From DATBFG01 sp036558645 (GTDB lineage Bacteria; Acidobacteriota; Terriglobia; Terriglobales; Acidobacteriaceae): a stretch of 38,809 nt of DNA. The stretch covers positions 1-38,809 of the forward strand of contig DATBFG010000050.1 of assembly GCA_036558645.1 (NCBI GenBank), written 5' to 3'. Made by a program: the position numbers and the translations under genes. This document shows, in pieces, positions 24,938-34,132 of the stretch. Numbering within the stretch: the first letter of the stretch is position 1; every line of letters begins with the position of its first letter. The notes under the pieces are model-generated. The model did no database searches and was not told the origin of the DNA. It saw nothing but the letters and a program-made list of their open reading frames with translations.

Positions 24938-25696
24938 ATGGGTGTCGGAATTCAAGTCGACAAACTGAATGCCTGGTTTGGAAAAACGCAGGCCCTCTAC
25001 GACATCGACATGAAGATCATGGCGAACCACGCCACTGCCGTGATCGGTCCGTCCGGTTGCGGAAAATCAACCTTCGTGCGTTGCCTCAATCGGATGCACG
25101 AGACGATTCCGGAAGCTCGCACCAGCGGCCAGGTTCGAATTGGTGATCTCAGTATCTACAACGGAACCTCCGCCACACAGATTCGCCGGCGCATTGGGAT
25201 GGTTTTTCAGAAACCCAACCCTTTTCCTACCATGTCCATTTACGACAATGTGGCGGCAGGGCTTAAGCTAAACGGGTTCCGAGATCGAAAGCGCTTGGAC
25301 GAAATTGTTCAACGCTCTCTTGATCATGCGGCATTGTGGGAAGAAGTCAAAGATACCATGCATAAAAAGTCCGGGGCCAGTTTATCCGGCGGTCAACAGC
25401 AGCGTCTCTGTATCGCGCGTGCTCTTGCCGTTGAGCCCCAGGTGCTGCTGATGGACGAGCCTTGCTCGGCTCTGGATCCAATATCAACAGGCAAGATTGA
25501 GGAACTCATTTTCCAGCTTAAGGAAAGTTATACGATCGTGATCGTGACGCACAATATGCAACAGGCTTCTCGCGTGGCCGAATTCACCGGATTTTTCCTC
25601 CTCGGTAAGCTGATCGAATTTGACAAGACAGAAAAAATCTTTACGAATCCCTCCGACAAACGAACGGAGGACTACATCACAGGCAGGTTTGGATAA
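24938..25696 (+). CDS. pstB: Phosphate ABC transporter ATPase PstB
   Basis: The 252-residue cytoplasmic ATPase drives PstCA. It has Walker A GPSGCGKS (37-44), the Q-loop VFQKPNPFPTMSIYDN typical of PstB, the signature LSGGQQQ (149-155), Walker B LLMDEP with Asp173 and Glu174, and the H-loop VIVTHNM. Length is normal for the family. The stop and the phoU start share a base (TAATG), so translation is probably coupled. Confidence 0.97.
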   Translation: MGVGIQVDKLNAWFGKTQALYDIDMKIMANHATAVIGPSGCGKSTFVRCLNRMHETIPEARTSGQVRIGDLSIYNGTSATQIRRRIGMVFQKPNPFPTMSIYDNVAAGLKLNGFRDRKRLDEIVQRSLDHAALWEEVKDTMHKKSGASLSGGQQQRLCIARALAVEPQVLLMDEPCSALDPISTGKIEELIFQLKESYTIVIVTHNMQQASRVAEFTGFFLLGKLIEFDKTEKIFTNPSDKRTEDYITGRFG

Positions 25697-26397
25697 TGCG
25701 TACGCGTTTTCAGCAAGGATTGGATGATCTTCGATCGCGCTTGCTCCGTATGGGCGGTCTGGCTGAGCAGGCGGTGGACCGTGCGTGCCAGGCATACATC
25801 GACAGGGATCTGGCTCGCTGCCACATGGTGTTGGAGGGTGAGTCGCTCATCAACGCCGCCGAGCGGGAAATCGATGAACAAGCCTTCGACCTGCTTGCCA
25901 TGCAGCAGCCAATGGCGGTCGACCTTCGCTTCATTCTTGCTGTGACGAAGATCAACTCCGATCTCGAGAGAGTGGGCGATCAAGCTGTCAATATCGCCGA
26001 GCGAGTCATGGATCTCGTCGAACTGCCTGTAGTCGACCTTCCGGTAGATATCCCGCGCATGGCAGCCGCTGTTTCCGCAATGGTACGACGATCGCTGGAA
26101 TCTTTCATAGAAGGCAAGGCGGAACTCGCCCAGGCTGTCCTTGAGATGGATAATGTTATTGACCGCATGCGAGATGAGGCTTTTATCACCCTGGTACGGA
26201 CGATGAACGAGCGACCTGAAGTCACCCGGCAGGCACTAGACGCGTTGTTGGTCGCCCGCAATCTGGAACGGGTTGCGGACCACGCGACGAATATCGCGGA
26301 AGATGTGATCTTCTGGGTGCGGGGGGCTGATGTGCGCCACAATGTCCCTCAAGAGCCAGTTGCGAACATTCAACCGGGCAGTCCCGAGCCACACTAA
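25696..26397 (+). CDS. phoU: Phosphate signalling and transport regulator PhoU
   Basis: The 233-residue helical protein is made of two similar three-helix bundles. Each carries the metal-binding signature: ERVGDQAVNIAERV in the first and ERVADHATNIAEDVIFW in the second. PhoU restrains the Pst transporter and keeps the PhoR sensor kinase off when phosphate is plentiful. It is translationally coupled to pstB. No phoR or phoB gene is present here, so the two-component partner must be elsewhere. The tail of about 15 residues is poorly conserved in type. Confidence 0.96.
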   Translation: MRTRFQQGLDDLRSRLLRMGGLAEQAVDRACQAYIDRDLARCHMVLEGESLINAAEREIDEQAFDLLAMQQPMAVDLRFILAVTKINSDLERVGDQAVNIAERVMDLVELPVVDLPVDIPRMAAAVSAMVRRSLESFIEGKAELAQAVLEMDNVIDRMRDEAFITLVRTMNERPEVTRQALDALLVARNLERVADHATNIAEDVIFWVRGADVRHNVPQEPVANIQPGSPEPH

Positions 26398-26501
26398 CCG
26401 CTCACATCGGCTTTCAACTCGTCCGCCGCACAAACTGTATCGGTTGAGCCTTTAGTTTTCGCTCCCCGCATGCTAAGTTCTCTCTCTGCCTCGGAGGGAT
26501 C

Positions 26502-29330
26502 TTGAAGCGTTACCTTGCTCTTGCCACCCTGCCAATCACATTTGTTTTTTTGGCGTTTCTTTATGCGAATAATGCGGAAAAAGAACCCGTGTCCCGGCAA
26601 GTCTCGCTGCCTTCCAGCAAGAAGATGACAGTTCCTGCCCCGGGGCATGTGAGCTTGGTCAACAACTTTCCCGCGACGATAGCTCTGACTCCGGACCGGC
26701 GTTATGCTGCGGTCTTGAACCAGGGTTTCGGTTCACAGAAGACGGATGCGCACCAATCCATCAGCATTCTCGATTTGAAGTCCAACGAGGTTAAAGATTT
26801 TCCTGAAAGTCGACTTCCTCAGGAAGCTAAACAGAGCTACTTCTTAGGGTTGTCATTCAGTTCGGATGGTGAGCACCTATATGCGTCAATAGGTTCCATT
26901 AGCGATCCCACTGGTTCGAAGCCTAAGAACACGGGCAACGGCGTTGCGGTGTACCGCTTTCGTGAAGGGAAGATTTCTCCGGAAAGATTCATAAAAATAC
27001 CCCCTCAGCCCGTACCAAAAGGCAAGTCGGTGGCGCGTGGGTTGCGCAAGACAAGGGCCGACACCGCTATTCCGTATCCTGCAGGTCTACATGTCATCTC
27101 CGTTCACGGCGAAGACATGATTCTTGTCGCCAACAACCTTTCGGACAACGTGGTTGAAGTGAATGCAAGAGATGGCAAGGTTATAGCTGCTTTCGATCTC
27201 AGCAGCTACAAAACCATTCCGTCGTCATTTCCTTACGGGATAGTTGCAACACGCGATGGACAGCGTGCCTGGTGCAGCTTGTGGAATTTGTCACGAGTAG
27301 CAGAACTGGACCTCCGCGCCGGCAAGGTCACGCGCTGGATTTCGCTTTTCGAACCCAACAAGCCGGAATTGCCTGGCTCCCACCCCACAGCCCTCCTGCT
27401 GAGTTCGGATGAAAAGGTATTGTATGTAACTTTGTCGAACAGAGACAAAGTCGCTGTGATCTCCACCGACACGGGCGAACTCGTCCGCACTTTGGAAACT
27501 CGAACGCTGGACGAAAAAGCTCCCGGAGGTACGACACCAAATGCCATAGCTGAATCGGCTGACGGAAAATACCTGTTCGTTGCCGATGCCAGCTTGAATG
27601 CAGTAGCTGTGTACGACGTTTCTGCGATCAGGATGTCCAGTCCAGTCATGACCGGGTCAACGCTGCGGGCCATGGGCTTTGTCCCGACGGAATGGTATCC
27701 AACAGCGCTCGCAAGCGCTGGCGGTGATTTATTGATTGCCAGTGCTAAAGGCCAGGGCACTGGACCGAACAATTTCATAGGCAACCGAAAGTGGGAACGA
27801 GAGCATAAGGAAACAGCTTATATACCGACGTTGCTTACAGGCTCGATTGCTCGCGTGAGGGTTTCCGATGTGATGGCAAAGCTTGATGACTACACTCGGG
27901 AGGTCGACGACAACAATCGATTTCGCGACAAACCAATGGCCATCAAGTTTACAAAGGGAAACAATCCGATTAGGCACGTCATTTATGTGCTTAAAGAAAA
28001 TCGTACGTACGACCAGGTGTTCGGTGACTTGAAGGTCGGAAATGGTGATCCATCACTCACGTTGTATGGGGCCGACATTACTCCGAACCAGCACAAGCTG
28101 GCGCTACAGTTCGGTGTCATCGACAATTTTTACGACAGCGGGGAAGTCTCCGGGGACGGTCATGAGTGGTCGACCGCGGCCATTACCAGCGACTATAACG
28201 AGAAGACTTGGCAAATTGCCTACCGAAGCCGTGAGCGTACCTACGATTATCAGGGTTCTGTGGCGGAGGAGTTTCCGCTCGACAACAGTGAACCGGATAT
28301 CGATTCTCCGGCGACTGGATATCTTTGGGACAACATCGCAGATCACAACATCACTTACCGAATCTACGGGGAGTTTCTGAATGTTGTATGGTGCAAGCCC
28401 GCTCGTGCCGGCTCCCCCAAGGAGGGCACACCATCACCATTTAGTGCCGAGTGTCCGCGCGATGTGGTCAGGAAAGGCGAGCCTTTGCCCGACAATGTTG
28501 GTATGCCCCACGGATCTCCGAGTCCATGGCCGTGGTTGGTGCCCTTGGTGAAAAGTATTGGTCCGGCCAAGGCAGCTTTGCGCGACCACTTCGATCCCCG
28601 ATACCCTGACTTCAATACCGAGTATCCGGACCAATTGCGGGCTGACGAATTTCTAAACGAGTTTGAAGGATTCGTAAAAGCACGGACAGAAGGCAAGGGG
28701 ACTGAGCTACCCAGCTTCGTGCTTCTTTACCTTCCGGATGACCATACCAACGGTGATCTGGGGAATAAACCTAAGCCCACGGCATCGGTAGCGGATAATG
28801 ATCTCGCCCTTGGCAGAGTTGTCGACGCTGTTTCCCATAGTCCTTACTGGGACGATACCGCAATTTTCGTCGTTGAGGATGATGCTCAAGACGGCGCAGA
28901 CCATGTTGACGCACATCGCTCGATTGCACTTGTGATCAGTAAGTATTCCCCCGGTTCTTCGCAACAGCCATTTGAGGATCACAATTTCTACACCACGGTG
29001 AATATGATTCACACCATGGAAACTTTGCTGAACTTGCCACCTATGAATCAAAATGATGCATATGCTCCGGTTATGGCGCCTCTTTTCAGCGGAGCTGGCA
29101 ACCAGCCTCCATTCAATGCGGACTGGACCAATCGTGATAACGGACGCATTTATGAGACAAATCCACGGACGTCCCGCAGCAAGGCCGCTAAATTGGATTT
29201 TTCGCGTCCCGATGCTTCCGATGCGCAAGTGCTGAACGCAATTCTCTGGCGGGATCGCAAAGGTAACACACCGATGCCTGCACCACGACACGTGGTCATT
29301 CCGGAGTCGCGCCATGTTGATGGTGATTGA
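26502..29330 (+). CDS. YncE-like beta-propeller fused to an alkaline-phosphatase-superfamily phosphoesterase
   Basis: The 942-residue exported protein starts at TTG (26502), 4 bases after GGAGG. A membrane or signal segment (LALATLPITFVFLAFLYAN) precedes a YncE/YVTN-type propeller at about 55-480. The second half (about 490-880) is a phosphoesterase of the acid phosphatase/phospholipase C type. It shows KENRTYDQVFGD with Glu499, Asn500 and the likely nucleophile Thr502, DDHTNGD (746-752), and EDDAQDGADHVDAH (792-805) as metal ligands. The substrate is unknown. The position 104 bases after phoU suggests release of phosphate from esters outside the cytoplasm, but no Pho box was seen here. Confidence 0.87.
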   Translation: MKRYLALATLPITFVFLAFLYANNAEKEPVSRQVSLPSSKKMTVPAPGHVSLVNNFPATIALTPDRRYAAVLNQGFGSQKTDAHQSISILDLKSNEVKDFPESRLPQEAKQSYFLGLSFSSDGEHLYASIGSISDPTGSKPKNTGNGVAVYRFREGKISPERFIKIPPQPVPKGKSVARGLRKTRADTAIPYPAGLHVISVHGEDMILVANNLSDNVVEVNARDGKVIAAFDLSSYKTIPSSFPYGIVATRDGQRAWCSLWNLSRVAELDLRAGKVTRWISLFEPNKPELPGSHPTALLLSSDEKVLYVTLSNRDKVAVISTDTGELVRTLETRTLDEKAPGGTTPNAIAESADGKYLFVADASLNAVAVYDVSAIRMSSPVMTGSTLRAMGFVPTEWYPTALASAGGDLLIASAKGQGTGPNNFIGNRKWEREHKETAYIPTLLTGSIARVRVSDVMAKLDDYTREVDDNNRFRDKPMAIKFTKGNNPIRHVIYVLKENRTYDQVFGDLKVGNGDPSLTLYGADITPNQHKLALQFGVIDNFYDSGEVSGDGHEWSTAAITSDYNEKTWQIAYRSRERTYDYQGSVAEEFPLDNSEPDIDSPATGYLWDNIADHNITYRIYGEFLNVVWCKPARAGSPKEGTPSPFSAECPRDVVRKGEPLPDNVGMPHGSPSPWPWLVPLVKSIGPAKAALRDHFDPRYPDFNTEYPDQLRADEFLNEFEGFVKARTEGKGTELPSFVLLYLPDDHTNGDLGNKPKPTASVADNDLALGRVVDAVSHSPYWDDTAIFVVEDDAQDGADHVDAHRSIALVISKYSPGSSQQPFEDHNFYTTVNMIHTMETLLNLPPMNQNDAYAPVMAPLFSGAGNQPPFNADWTNRDNGRIYETNPRTSRSKAAKLDFSRPDASDAQVLNAILWRDRKGNTPMPAPRHVVIPESRHVDGD

Positions 29331-29406
29331 AAACTACAAATTCTTTCGAGTCTGAATCGGGCAGCGCTACAAGCGAATACGTAACTACTCATTTAGAATT
29401 CTGCAC

Positions 29407-30339
29407 GTGTCAGTTGCCATCCAATGCCGGAATCTGAGAAAGACCTATGACGGCAAAGTTGAAGCCGTCCGTGGATTAAGCCTGGAAATTCAGACGGGGG
29501 AATGCTTTGGTCTCTTGGGACCCAATGGCGCGGGCAAGACCACGACTATCGAAATCCTGGAAGGTCTGCTTGCTCCGACCTCGGGTGAAGTTACAATTCT
29601 CGGCCACACCTGGCAGAGCCATGCTCGTCAACTGCGTGAAATGCTCGGTATTTCTCTCCAGGAGACGCGGCTTTCAGAGAAGCTGACGGTGCGAGAGACC
29701 GTTGACCTATTTGCCAGCTTCTACGCAGAGCCACGGGCGTCCAACGACGTTCTGCAGGAATTGCAGCTCGTCGACAAGGACGATTCTTGGGTCGGCAAAC
29801 TCTCAGGCGGTCAGCGGCAACGGCTCGCGGTTGCAACAGCTCTTGTAGGCAATCCCAAAATTCTCTTTCTTGATGAACCTACCACTGGTCTCGACCCCCA
29901 AAGTCGGCGACAGCTCTGGGATCTGGTTCGAGCTTTTCAGAAAAATGGTGGAACAATCCTCCTGACCACTCACTACATGGATGAGGCCGAGCGTCTTTGC
30001 GATCGGCTCGCCATCGTCGATCATGGTCAAATCATTGCAGAGGGATCTCCAGCTGATCTCATTGCACGATTAGGCGGTCATCACATGGTGGAATTTTCCG
30101 TGGGTGGGAATCACGGCGGAAATAACCCCGAAACGTGGCAATCACTACCTGGCGTCGATGGCGTCAGGCGTGATGACGAACTGATCTGCCTTAATGTCAA
30201 GGAGCCGCACTTGACTATTCCCGCCCTGCTGGATGCTCTGGATGCAAGTGGAGAAACGCTACTTCATCTAAATACCCGGCAGGCGAGCTTGGAGGACGTT
30301 TTCGTGCGTCTTACCGGACGCCATCTGAGGGAAGAGTAA
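29407..30339 (+). CDS. ABC transporter ATP-binding protein, DrrA/CcmA type
   Basis: The 310-residue ATPase has Walker A GPNGAGKT (38-45), signature LSGGQ (132-136), Walker B FLDEPTTGLDP with Asp156 and Glu157, and an H-loop TTHYMDEAERLCDR. The C-terminal extension of about 90 residues is typical of the DrrA-like export group for drugs, lipids or polysaccharides. The start is GTG at 29407 with no clear ribosome binding site. It overlaps the permease gene as TAATG, so the two form one transporter. Substrate unknown. Confidence 0.92.
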   Translation: MSVAIQCRNLRKTYDGKVEAVRGLSLEIQTGECFGLLGPNGAGKTTTIEILEGLLAPTSGEVTILGHTWQSHARQLREMLGISLQETRLSEKLTVRETVDLFASFYAEPRASNDVLQELQLVDKDDSWVGKLSGGQRQRLAVATALVGNPKILFLDEPTTGLDPQSRRQLWDLVRAFQKNGGTILLTTHYMDEAERLCDRLAIVDHGQIIAEGSPADLIARLGGHHMVEFSVGGNHGGNNPETWQSLPGVDGVRRDDELICLNVKEPHLTIPALLDALDASGETLLHLNTRQASLEDVFVRLTGRHLREE

Positions 30340-31448
30340 TGACGACTTCATCTGCGATGCTTGAAACACCGGCGACAAGGCCACCGGCTGCGACTAAGAA
30401 CGGTCGCTGGTCTGGGTTCCGCACATTACTGATCGCGCGAATGTTGGAGATGAAGCGCGAGCCGGAAATCATATTCTGGGTATTTGGTTTCCCCTTGTTG
30501 CTCGCCCTCGGATTGGGAATTGCATTTCGCAACAAGCCCGCGGACGTGACCAGGGTTGCCGTAATAGCTGGGGGTGGGGACCAGAACGCGATGACGCTTA
30601 TCCAGAACTCACCAGACAAGGCATTGATTCGGGCGGAAGTCATACCCGAAGCGGAAGCCTTGCAGGGCTTCCGGCTGGGGAAATTCGACCTGGTCGTGCA
30701 GCCAAACGGGAGTGGAGCTTACCAATATCGCTACGATCCTGCTCGGCCTGAGAGCGTGCTCTCCCGTGCCGAAGTAGACGCTGCTCTACAAGCAGCCGCA
30801 GGACGCAAGAATGCACTCTCAACTTCCTCAGTCACTTCGAGCGAACCCGGATCGCGATACATAGATTTTCTTATTCCTGGACTCCTTGGTATGAACGTCA
30901 TGAACGCGGCCATGTGGGGAATTGGGTTTGCGTTGGTCGACATGAGACAGCGCAAGCTGCTCAAGCGCTTTGTGGCTACCCCCATGCGACGTAGCGATTT
31001 CTTGTTGGCCCTTGCCTCCAGCCGGCTGCTGCTCATGGTGCTGGAGGTCGGCCTGTTGTTGGGCTTCGGAGCCTTGGTCTTCCAGATGCGCATCCTCGGT
31101 TCCATAGTTGGAATCCTGCTGCTGGGAGCTGTCGGAGCGTTATCGTTTGCTGGCCTGGGGCTACTTACAGCTAGCAGGGCACAAAAGATTGAAAGTGTCA
31201 GCGGCCTGATCAATCTGGTGATGATGCCAATGTGGATTTTCTCCGGCGTGTTCTTTTCCTACGAAAGATTCCCGGCCGCCGTTCAACCCTTCATCAAGCT
31301 GTTGCCCTTGACGGCTTTGAACGACGCCTTGCGAGCTACGATCCTCGAAGGCAGTACGTTGGCCTCGCAATCAGGACGCTTGCTGGTTCTAACGGTGTGG
31401 GGTGCTATTTCGTTCTTTGTGGCGCTGCGGATTTTTCGTTGGACGTGA
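30339..31448 (+). CDS. ABC-2 type transporter permease
   Basis: The 369-residue partner of the preceding ATPase. A first membrane helix (PEIIFWVFGFPLLLALGLGIAF, about 47-66) is followed by an extracytoplasmic domain of about 100 residues. Five more helices follow from about 170, including GLLGMNVMNAAMWGIGFALVD and the ABC-2 motif near GLINLVMMPMWIFSGVFFSYERFP. Export of a drug, lipid or similar compound is likely; what it moves cannot be told from the sequence. The gene after it (otsB) is 256 bases away and looks unrelated. Confidence 0.9.
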   Translation: MTTSSAMLETPATRPPAATKNGRWSGFRTLLIARMLEMKREPEIIFWVFGFPLLLALGLGIAFRNKPADVTRVAVIAGGGDQNAMTLIQNSPDKALIRAEVIPEAEALQGFRLGKFDLVVQPNGSGAYQYRYDPARPESVLSRAEVDAALQAAAGRKNALSTSSVTSSEPGSRYIDFLIPGLLGMNVMNAAMWGIGFALVDMRQRKLLKRFVATPMRRSDFLLALASSRLLLMVLEVGLLLGFGALVFQMRILGSIVGILLLGAVGALSFAGLGLLTASRAQKIESVSGLINLVMMPMWIFSGVFFSYERFPAAVQPFIKLLPLTALNDALRATILEGSTLASQSGRLLVLTVWGAISFFVALRIFRWT

Positions 31449-31704
31449 GTCTGAACTCTCCGAATAGGTGTACTTCCCACAGCCCTAGTGCTGAGGTTCC
31501 GTGTTAGAATGATCTCAAGTTCGAGTTAACGCCCTGCAGAATCAGTACTTACGGGCAGTAATGGGCCCCTACCCGTCGCCTGAAATAACGGGAGGGCATT
31601 CATGGCGCGGTTCCGGCATCAAAGCTCCGAGCACCTATGCCTTGACTCGATCACTTCGCGCACGGGTAAGGCTTTCTCGTTTTTTCGCTGGAGAAAGGAC
31701 CGGC

Positions 31705-32496
31705 ATGAAGGCACTCGAACGACAAGCAGTTTGCGCGTCTTTCTGGGATCAGCTCAAAACGGCACGCGAGCGGGTCCTTCTCCTCGACTACGACGGTACT
31801 CTAGCCCCGTTTTCGGTTAATCGCGACCAAGCGTTTCCTTATCCGGAGGTACCAGAGCTGATTGAGAAAATCAGGTCCCAAGGTACTCGCGTTATTCTTG
31901 TTACGGGACGAGCAGCACGGGAGTTGATCCCTTTGAGCGGAATTCATCCTCATCCCGAAATTTGGGGAAGTCACGGCATGGAGCGAGTCATGCCGGATGG
32001 GACCTATTTCTCCGGCACATTACCTGATGAGGAGCACGAAGGACTTCTACTGGCCGCGCAGCGCATCGAAGCCGAAGGGTTAGAGCGGCGGATGGAGCTC
32101 AAGCCCGGTGGAATTGCTATGCATTGGCGTGGCGAGAGTCCTGACGAGGTCAGGACAACTCGGGATAGGGTTCTGCGGGCTTGGCGGCCCCTACTCGACG
32201 AGTATCAGGTTCGATTGTTGGAGTTTGACGGCGGTTTGGAATTACGCGCTTCCGAATGGAGCAAGGGAAGCGCTGTAAGCACGATTTTGAATGAGCTGGG
32301 CGAGGAGGCGGCAGTCGCGTATCTAGGCGACGATTCCAGCGACGAAGACGCATTTGCTGCCTTGAAGGGAAGAGGATTATCTGTTCTGGTCCGCCCGGAA
32401 CAACGGACGAGTGCCGCTGACGTCTGGCTGCGGCCACCCGAAGGCCTCACCGAATTCCTCCGGGAGTGGCTGCAGGAAAGCAGAGGAGAGCTATGA
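31705..32496 (+). CDS. otsB: Trehalose-6-phosphate phosphatase OtsB
   Basis: The 263-residue HAD-family enzyme dephosphorylates trehalose 6-phosphate to trehalose. The nucleophile motif DYDGTLAPF has Asp28 and Asp30. VTGRAARELI and WGSHGMER follow, with the acidic C-terminal motif YLGDDSSDEDAF. The ATG at 31705 is preferred because AAGGA lies 5 bases before it; a longer frame from 31561 adds 48 residues with no domain. The stop overlaps the otsA start as ATGA, so the two are translated together. Confidence 0.93.
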   Translation: MKALERQAVCASFWDQLKTARERVLLLDYDGTLAPFSVNRDQAFPYPEVPELIEKIRSQGTRVILVTGRAARELIPLSGIHPHPEIWGSHGMERVMPDGTYFSGTLPDEEHEGLLLAAQRIEAEGLERRMELKPGGIAMHWRGESPDEVRTTRDRVLRAWRPLLDEYQVRLLEFDGGLELRASEWSKGSAVSTILNELGEEAAVAYLGDDSSDEDAFAALKGRGLSVLVRPEQRTSAADVWLRPPEGLTEFLREWLQESRGEL

Positions 32497-34085
32497 AATC
32501 AACCGGGCGGCTCATCACTGTTTCCAATCGGCTTCCGGTGGTGGTTCGCAAACACGGTGGTAGTCCAAGGCTGGAGCGCAGTTCCGGCGGTCTTGCGACG
32601 GCACTGGAGTCCGCCTGGAGCCAGCAACCTGGCATATGGATCGGTTGGCCCGGCACCACTCAGGATGAGCAAGCAGAGCAACTGATCGCGAAGGCCTCTC
32701 GTCGGCGTCCTTACCAATTCCTTCCGGTCACCTTGTCTGAAGAGGAAGTGGCCAAGTTTTATTCTGGGTTCGCTAATGAAATCATATGGCCCCTCTTTCA
32801 CGATATGCCAGGGCGCTGCAATTACGACCCAGATTATTGGGAGATCTACCAGCGCGTAAACCGCAAGTTTGCGCAAGCCATCCTGGCAACGGTTCGTGAA
32901 GACGACTTCGTGTGGGTACATGATTATCACCTGATGCTGACAGCAAGGTACCTGCGCGAAGCTGGCCTGAAAGCGCGCGTCGGGTTCTTCCTTCACATAC
33001 CATTCCCAGCGCCGGATATCTTCCAGAAGCTGCCCTGGGGCGAGCCGGTGATGCGGGCGCTACTGGACTATGACTTGATCGGTTTCCAAACAGATCGTGA
33101 TCGTTTGAATTTTGCCAGCTGCCTTGAATACGAGATTCCAGAAGCAGCACTTGAGCGTAGCTCAACGCAGGTAAAGGTTCATGCAGGCCAACGAAAGACT
33201 ACGGTTGGCACCTTCCCCATCAGCATCGATTTCGATGGCTTTTCAGAGTTCGCGGCGCGTCCTGAGGTCGCCAGCCGAGCCTCTGTTATCAGGAGAGATT
33301 TGCTCGAGAACACTCTGGTTCTGGGAGTGGACCGCCTCGATTACACTAAAGGAATACCGGAACGACTTCGGGCCTTCCGGATACTCTTGCAGCGCTTTCC
33401 AGAGCTGAGAGGACAGATCACGCTAGTGCAGGTGGTTGTTCCGAGCAGGGAAGACATCCCGCGCTATAAGGATCTTCGAACCGACTTGGAGTTGTTGGTT
33501 AGCCGGATTAACGGCGAGTTTACTCAGGGCGGGTGGGTCCCCATCCACTACATGCACCGCAATTTGGGCAAAGAAGAATTGCTTGCGTATTATCGGGCGG
33601 CTGACATCGCGCTGATTACGCCGCTTAAGGATGGAATGAATCTGGTTGCCAAGGAATTCTGTGCGGCTCAGACAGACGAGCGGGGAGTGCTGATCCTGAG
33701 TGAGTTTGCCGGAGCAGGTGCGGAGTTGCGGCATGGAGCAATCCTGGTTAACCCGAACGACTTCGCAGGCGTTGCCCAAGCAATACACGATGCCGCTGCG
33801 ATGTCACCCGATGAAAAACGAACGCGCATGCGCCTTCTGCGCGACATCGTGCGTGATCACAACGTTCAACGCTGGGCGCGATCGTTTATGCATGTCGCGC
33901 TTGACGGAAAAGAAGACGCCAAGTTAGCCAAAACGAAAAACGGCGGCGATGGAGGACACCACACCAAGACGAACCAGGAGAGCCCGCAAAGTCCTCCGGG
34001 TGTAGCACTGATCGCCGCTTCTGTGGAACACGGGCCTGAATCGCACTCTGGAACTTCAATCTCGGAGCCGAGGCGGATGCTCTGA
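32493..34085 (+). CDS. otsA: Trehalose-6-phosphate synthase OtsA
   Basis: The 530-residue glycosyltransferase family 20 enzyme joins UDP-glucose (or another NDP-glucose) to glucose 6-phosphate. Motifs seen are VSNRLPVVV, SSGGLATALES, WVHDYHLML, GFFLHIPFP, LGVDRLDYTKGIPERL, and the C-terminal ALITPLKDGMNLVAKEFCAAQ. The ATG at 32493 has AGGAGA 3 bases before it and overlaps otsB by four bases. The last 60 residues or so are a low-complexity tail rich in Gly, Ser, Pro and His, longer than in E. coli OtsA. The pair makes trehalose for osmotic and desiccation stress. Confidence 0.95.
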   Translation: MKSTGRLITVSNRLPVVVRKHGGSPRLERSSGGLATALESAWSQQPGIWIGWPGTTQDEQAEQLIAKASRRRPYQFLPVTLSEEEVAKFYSGFANEIIWPLFHDMPGRCNYDPDYWEIYQRVNRKFAQAILATVREDDFVWVHDYHLMLTARYLREAGLKARVGFFLHIPFPAPDIFQKLPWGEPVMRALLDYDLIGFQTDRDRLNFASCLEYEIPEAALERSSTQVKVHAGQRKTTVGTFPISIDFDGFSEFAARPEVASRASVIRRDLLENTLVLGVDRLDYTKGIPERLRAFRILLQRFPELRGQITLVQVVVPSREDIPRYKDLRTDLELLVSRINGEFTQGGWVPIHYMHRNLGKEELLAYYRAADIALITPLKDGMNLVAKEFCAAQTDERGVLILSEFAGAGAELRHGAILVNPNDFAGVAQAIHDAAAMSPDEKRTRMRLLRDIVRDHNVQRWARSFMHVALDGKEDAKLAKTKNGGDGGHHTKTNQESPQSPPGVALIAASVEHGPESHSGTSISEPRRML

Positions 34086-34132
34086 TTTAAGAGCACCCAC
34101 CTGGTCATACCAGAATCTCTCCGAAGCGCAAC

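Noticed and set aside
28707..29315. Antisense frame of 202 residues within the phosphoesterase gene
   Set aside because: Shadow of a well-supported coding frame with active-site motifs on the plus strand.
31561..31704. 48-residue N-terminal extension of OtsB
   Set aside because: The added residues match no domain, and a good ribosome binding site supports the internal ATG at 31705.
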